In this document: positions 50,187 to 52,836 of the stretch, in pieces
How positions within the stretch are numbered: position 1 is the first letter of the stretch
Layout of the letters: each line of letters starts with the position of its first letter
Origin: SIG452 sp045631485
GTDB taxonomy: Bacteria; Bacillota; Clostridia; UMGS1840
Length of the DNA stretch: 52,836 nucleotides
Direction: 5' to 3'
Assembly: GCA_045631485.1 (NCBI GenBank)
Contig: JAZQUU010000024.1
Coordinates: 1 to 52,836, forward strand
The notes under the pieces: generated by a model
What the model saw: only the letters and a program-made list of their open reading frames with translations
What the model was told of the DNA's origin: nothing
Database searches by the model: none
Program-made: the position numbers and the translations under genes

Positions 50187-50203
50187 TCACATCATTGATG
50201 TGA
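50187..50203. promoter_or_regulatory. 17-bp perfect palindrome near the right end
   Basis: TCACATCATTGATGTGA is a perfect palindrome with a single central base, just downstream of the outward promoter. Its core CACATCAT / TGATGTG also occurs in the left-end palindrome at 41310-41353, so both element ends carry related sites. Confidence 0.65.
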
Positions 50204-50298
50204 CTAACAAAAAAGTAATACATAAAACAAAGCCTTATTTAATCAAGGTTTCCGCATTACTGCACCCCTCCGCCATGACCACGAAGTGGGCGTGGCAT

Positions 50299-50391
50299 GT
50301 TGAAATGATGGGCTTAATTGGCGCAGGTAACAACCCCATGGTTGGTATGTCTGTTGCAGTTGCAGTGGCAATCGAAGAAGCTAGCAAATAA
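50299..50391 (+). pseudogene. Displaced 3' fragment of the GGGtGRT gene
   Basis: The frame encodes the last 30 residues of the GGGtGRT protein (from VEMMGLIGAG to IEEASK) and its stop. All three differences from the intact gene are synonymous. It lacks the other 302 residues and is what remains of the original gene end after insertion. An open frame from 50200 fuses it to unrelated upstream codons; I do not take that as a gene. Confidence 0.88.
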
Positions 50392-50392
50392 T
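50299..50392 (+). repeat. Right attachment repeat (attR) of the integrative element
   Basis: Direct repeat of 41152-41245, 91 of 94 positions identical, same orientation. It defines the right boundary of the integrated element. Confidence 0.9.
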
Positions 50393-50448
50393 AAAAACAG
50401 CTAAAATCACTGCATCTTGCACTTTTTAGAAAACTTCGCATATCTAAT

Positions 50449-50498
50449 ATATAGCTCGTTTTTAAAAAAGCACAATCTACGGCAATTTGTAGCAGTTT
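50449..50498 (+). repeat. Direct repeat R1 of the second accessory segment
   Basis: This 50-bp stretch, including AAAGCACAATCTACGGCAAT, matches 52411-52460 at 46 of 50 positions in the same orientation, 1962 bases apart. Confidence 0.8.
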
Positions 50499-50513
50499 TT
50501 AGGGACAATCAAT

Positions 50514-50556
50514 AAAAAATCCACCTTAAGCATTAAAATTAAGGTGGATTTTTTTT
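50514..50556. terminator. Bidirectional terminator
   Basis: AAAAAATCCACCTTAA pairs exactly with TTAAGGTGGATTTTTT (16 bp, 9-nt loop). It ends the minus-strand Xre-like gene and would also stop transcripts coming from the element's outward promoter. Confidence 0.9.
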
Positions 50557-50582
50557 ATGTAATTAAGGCATAGGATAAAATA

Positions 50583-50795
50583 TCACATCTCTTTTGTATC
50601 GGGAATATATTCCGCAATCTCTTCTAAGTTGCAGTCTAAAATTTTACAGAGAGTGTCTAAGGTGTAGGAATTGATATTTCCGTTTTTTCGTAATCTGTCC
50701 AGTTGACCGGTTGAAAATCCATATTTTTTTATCAATTGGTATTGAGAGACGTTTCTTTTTTTCATAGTTTTCCATAATTTTGTATAGACAATCAT
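50583..50795 (-). CDS. Xre-like helix-turn-helix regulator
   Basis: The 70-aa protein is a YozG-type HTH: SQYQLIKKYGFSTGQLDRLRKNG as the DNA-binding part and LDTLCKILDCNLEEIAEYIPDTKEM as the conserved tail. It resembles the element repressor at 45357 in layout but differs in the recognition helix. AGGAG precedes the ATG. Its promoter overlaps that of the divergent secreted-protein gene at the -35 region, which suggests mutual control. Confidence 0.85.
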   Translation of the reverse strand: MIVYTKLWKTMKKRNVSQYQLIKKYGFSTGQLDRLRKNGNINSYTLDTLCKILDCNLEEIAEYIPDTKEM

Positions 50796-50827
50796 TTTTT
50801 CTCTCCTATAATTATTTTTGATATTTT

Positions 50828-50879
50828 TAGTATAAATTATAGGTTTTATATTGACAATTGCCCATAAGCGGGCTATAAT
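50828..50879. promoter_or_regulatory. Divergent promoters sharing their -35 region
   Basis: On the plus strand TTGACA (50851-50856), 17 bp and TATAAT (50874-50879) drive the secreted-protein gene. On the minus strand TTGTCA and TATACT at 17-bp spacing drive the regulator. The two -35 boxes overlap within ATTGACAATT, so occupancy is mutually exclusive. Confidence 0.75.
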
Positions 50880-50929
50880 ATATCCAATGAATAGCTCTGC
50901 GGATTTTTACGATTTTAGGAGAAAAAATA

Positions 50930-51010
50930 ATGTTGAGGTATTCATTATTTCGATTATATGGCACACCGGATATTGTAAAATATACATTTAAAGAGGTTGT
51001 GCGGGAATAG
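50930..51010 (+). CDS. Possible 26-aa leader peptide
   Basis: An ATG at 50930 lies 9 nt after TTAGGAG and opens a 26-codon frame (MLRYSLFRLYGTPDIVKYTF and on), ending 16 bases before the secreted-protein gene. The peptide is amphipathic and basic. It may be a regulatory upstream ORF or a fragment of a lost gene; there is no homology support. Confidence 0.4.
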   Translation: MLRYSLFRLYGTPDIVKYTFKEVVRE

Positions 51011-51026
51011 GAGAGGAACATAGGTT

Positions 51027-52355
51027 ATGAAAAAAATGATAAGTATTTTCTTGCTTATAGCTATTATGATTTGTTTGCCTATAACAAGTTATGCGGTAAG
51101 CGGTAAGGGAACAGAAGCAAATCCGTTCAGAATTACAAATGAAGAAGAACTTTTGCTTTTAGCAGATTTTCCGGAATGTTATTTTGAACTTGAAAATGAT
51201 GTTAAATTTACAGGTACTTGGGAGCCTGTAGCGGATTTTTCGGGTAGTCTTGATGGTAAGGGACATACAATAACCGTGTCTGATTATATGTCAAAGACTA
51301 ATATGGGATTTTTCGGTACATTGAGTGGTTCAGTCAAAAATCTGACAATTAATGCGAATAGGCTTAATGAAGGCACAAGCTCGCCCTACAATATTGGATT
51401 ATTTGCCGGAATATGTTCAGGTACAATCGAGAATAGCAAAGCGGTTGGTAGCTTTTCGTATAATATTAGTGGTATTAGCGATTCTAAGATAGGTGGTTTT
51501 TGTGGTGTACTTAGTGGCAGCATAAAAGAATCTATTTCATGGTTTGAGTTGTTATGTATAGATGGTGGCACACCAAATTATCATTTTGCAGGCGGAATAT
51601 GCGGAAAGCTTACCGGAACTGTAGAAAAATGTGCTAATAAGAGTAATGTTAAAATATACTCTTGTTCATACGGGGGAATTGCTAGTGTAGTTCAAAAGGA
51701 TGCGTCTGTAACTAATTCTATGAATCTTGAAGCATCACTTTATTTGAATGGCTCCGTATATGCCGGTATTGCCGGCGATAATTGTGGGACGCTTACCAAT
51801 TGTTACAGCGTAACAGGAACACAATTGCAAGGTAGTCCATATGGAATTTCACACCTTAGTTCAAATGGTACAATGACAAACTGTTATTATGATAAAGTTG
51901 TACTTGGCAATTCAAGCACATCATGCGGAATACCAAAATCTACTTTGGCAATGAAAATGGAAACGACCTACACAGGTTGGGATTTTGAAAATGTATGGGC
52001 AATTGACGAAAGCGAAGAAAATCCGATAAATGACGGTTATCCATATTTAAGGGTATTTTATGAAGATGTTGCAACACCTGTTACGATGTCATCAATATCT
52101 GCTGAAAATGGAAAGCTTGTAATTGACACAAAGATAACAGATACAAGTGATGATTATACACTACATATTGCTTTGTATGATAATCAAAACAGACTTTGTG
52201 ATTATTTAGCGATTCCCAATGAACGTCAATTAAAAGATGTATTTGTTGTATATCCTGATATTAATAATGCTGCATACGCAAAAATATTTACTTGGTACTC
52301 AACCGATAATATTCAACCTGTTTCAACTTGTGAAACTGTTACAATATCAAGATAA
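51027..52355 (+). CDS. Secreted GLUG-repeat (beta-helix) protein
   Basis: A signal peptide (KKMISIFLLIAIMICLP to SYA) is followed by short Gly/Ser/Asn-rich repeats of the GLUG type, such as GLFAGICSGTIENSKAVG, GGFCGVLSGSIKES and GGICGKLTGTVEKC, at about 95-290; these should build a right-handed beta helix. The C-terminal 100 residues form a beta domain seen in other secreted Clostridia proteins and similar in plan to the C-terminus of the LRR protein at 5787. Codon use is AT-rich and unlike the core genes, which suggests recent acquisition. Likely an adhesin. Confidence 0.82.
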   Translation: MKKMISIFLLIAIMICLPITSYAVSGKGTEANPFRITNEEELLLLADFPECYFELENDVKFTGTWEPVADFSGSLDGKGHTITVSDYMSKTNMGFFGTLSGSVKNLTINANRLNEGTSSPYNIGLFAGICSGTIENSKAVGSFSYNISGISDSKIGGFCGVLSGSIKESISWFELLCIDGGTPNYHFAGGICGKLTGTVEKCANKSNVKIYSCSYGGIASVVQKDASVTNSMNLEASLYLNGSVYAGIAGDNCGTLTNCYSVTGTQLQGSPYGISHLSSNGTMTNCYYDKVVLGNSSTSCGIPKSTLAMKMETTYTGWDFENVWAIDESEENPINDGYPYLRVFYEDVATPVTMSSISAENGKLVIDTKITDTSDDYTLHIALYDNQNRLCDYLAIPNERQLKDVFVVYPDINNAAYAKIFTWYSTDNIQPVSTCETVTISR

Positions 52356-52364
52356 ATTTTATGG

Positions 52365-52398
52365 AACGGAGCGGAACGAAAAACCGCTCCGTTTTTCT
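52365..52398 (+). terminator. Terminator of the GLUG-protein gene
   Basis: AACGGAGCGG pairs exactly with CCGCTCCGTT (10 bp, 9-nt loop), followed by TTTTCTTTTTT. Confidence 0.88.
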
Positions 52399-52410
52399 TT
52401 TTTGCTAGCA

Positions 52411-52460
52411 ATATAGCTCGCTTTAAAAAAAGCACAATCTACGGCAATTTACAGCAGTTT
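52411..52460 (+). repeat. Direct repeat R2 of the second accessory segment
   Basis: It matches R1 (50449-50498) at 46 of 50 positions. It is directly preceded by GCTAGCA, which also occurs at the end of the attR repeat; that shared heptamer is short and could be chance. The gap from 52356 to 52723 otherwise holds the terminators, a promoter at 52572-52600 and one hairpin near 52654, and no gene. Confidence 0.75.
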
Positions 52461-52498
52461 TAAGAGAGTTTTTTCTCTGAACATTAGAGTATAAAAAG

Positions 52499-52539
52499 GA
52501 CACATCATTTTGGTTTTTCCAAGTTGATGTGTCTTTTTT
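52499..52539 (+). terminator. Palindromic terminator-like element related to the left-end palindrome
   Basis: GACACATCA pairs with TGATGTGTC, an inner TGG/CCA pair extends it, and a run of six T follows. The arm, the ATTTTG after it and GTTTTT in the loop match the element at 41310-41353. Confidence 0.8.
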
Positions 52540-52571
52540 ATAGTTCTTAAATGGGAATTCAAGTCAATGAA

Positions 52572-52600
52572 TTGACAAAATTATGGAAATAAGTTATAAT
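52572..52600 (+). promoter_or_regulatory. Promoter of the partial secreted-protein gene
   Basis: TTGACA (52572-52577), 17 bp and TATAAT (52595-52600) match the consensus. A leader of about 115 nt follows, containing a hairpin GGTTCG/CGAACC; I cannot assign it to a known riboswitch. Confidence 0.82.
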
Positions 52601-52723
52601 TAATAATATTGCAAAAATCTCCTTATGGTAACTGTTTATGTTATCTCAAAATTTTTTCGTAGGGTTCGGCGATTTTCGACGAACCGCAAAATATACTGCT
52701 TTTTTATTTTAGGGAGGAAAACT

Positions 52724-52836
52724 ATGAAGATTAAGAGCTTTCTCGGAATTATCTTTCTGATGCTTGTTTTGTGTCTTTCTGTTAATGCGGCAGAGGACAC
52801 TCACACCCACTGTGTTTGCGGGGGAGATGTTCCGGC
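52724..52836 (+). CDS. Secreted protein, 5' part only
   Basis: The gene is cut by the window edge. AGGGAGG precedes the ATG. The visible 37 residues comprise a signal peptide (KIKSFLGIIFLMLVLCLSVNAAE) followed by DTHTHCVCGGDVP. The HTHCVCGG motif is one I associate with the start of large surface proteins of Clostridia. Function cannot be given. Confidence 0.75.
   Translation, partial: MKIKSFLGIIFLMLVLCLSVNAAEDTHTHCVCGGDVP

Noticed and set aside
50200..50391. Open frame of 63 codons ending in the GGGtGRT C-terminus
   Set aside because: Only the last 30 codons are homologous; the first part reads through the right-end sequence without a ribosome site. It is an accidental fusion to the displaced fragment.

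Overview
The window looks like a chromosomal segment of an endospore-forming Clostridia-type Firmicute. Support: a Gram-positive-type SRP RNA directly upstream of dnaX-ybaB-recR, a DnaD/DnaC-type loader pair, SpoVS, the spore-cortex deacetylase PdaA, a C_GCAxxG_C_C protein, a GGGtGRT protein, SLH and leucine-rich-repeat surface proteins, strong AGGAGG-type ribosome binding sites and standard TTGACA-17-TATAAT promoters. No species can be named from this alone.

Core region, 1-41244. From the left: tRNA-Leu(UAG) and the tig-clpP-clpX proteostasis operon on the minus strand; an ACT-domain regulator and a PLP lyase leading into a 1456-aa secreted LRR protein; pdaA (minus); a PrsA-like foldase lipoprotein and an AI-2E-type permease; a tightly packed run of QueG-like protein, pcrA, rqcH, comM/yifB and a PLP decarboxylase; a small zinc-ribbon protein; mrp and a GH36 alpha-galactosidase (minus); a stalk-domain secreted protein with an alpha/beta hydrolase; a SulP transporter, frr and an HPr-like protein (minus); a membrane protein and a C_GCAxxG_C_C protein; the SRP RNA, dnaX, ybaB, recR, dnaD-like and dnaC-like genes; an SLH protein; vanW and spoVS (minus); and a NifU-like scaffold gene paired with a GGGtGRT gene.

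Accessory region, 41245 to about 52500. The last 94 bases of the GGGtGRT locus (41152-41245) recur at 50299-50392 with three mismatches, all synonymous in the coding part. A tyrosine integrase gene starts just inside the left copy. I read this as an integrative element with a 9147-bp repeat-to-repeat unit, inserted at the 3' end of the GGGtGRT gene, which keeps the gene intact at the left and leaves a 30-codon remnant at the right. It carries two tandem paralogues of an unknown family, a larger unknown protein flanked by two related palindromes, two tiny overlapping ORFs, a long hairpin, an Xre repressor with TTCGTA operators divergent from a serine recombinase operon, a DUF2188 protein, a 38-aa protein divergent from a candidate small RNA, an iteron-like repeat array, a lipoprotein and a WYL regulator. 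I recognise no relaxase, coupling protein or phage structural gene, so it resembles a small mobilizable element or satellite.

Right end, 50393-52836. A second AT-rich segment of about 2 kb carries an Xre-like regulator divergent from a secreted GLUG-repeat protein and lies between two 50-bp direct repeats (46/50 identical). Host-like sequence resumes near 52540 with a promoter and the start of a secreted protein cut off by the window edge.
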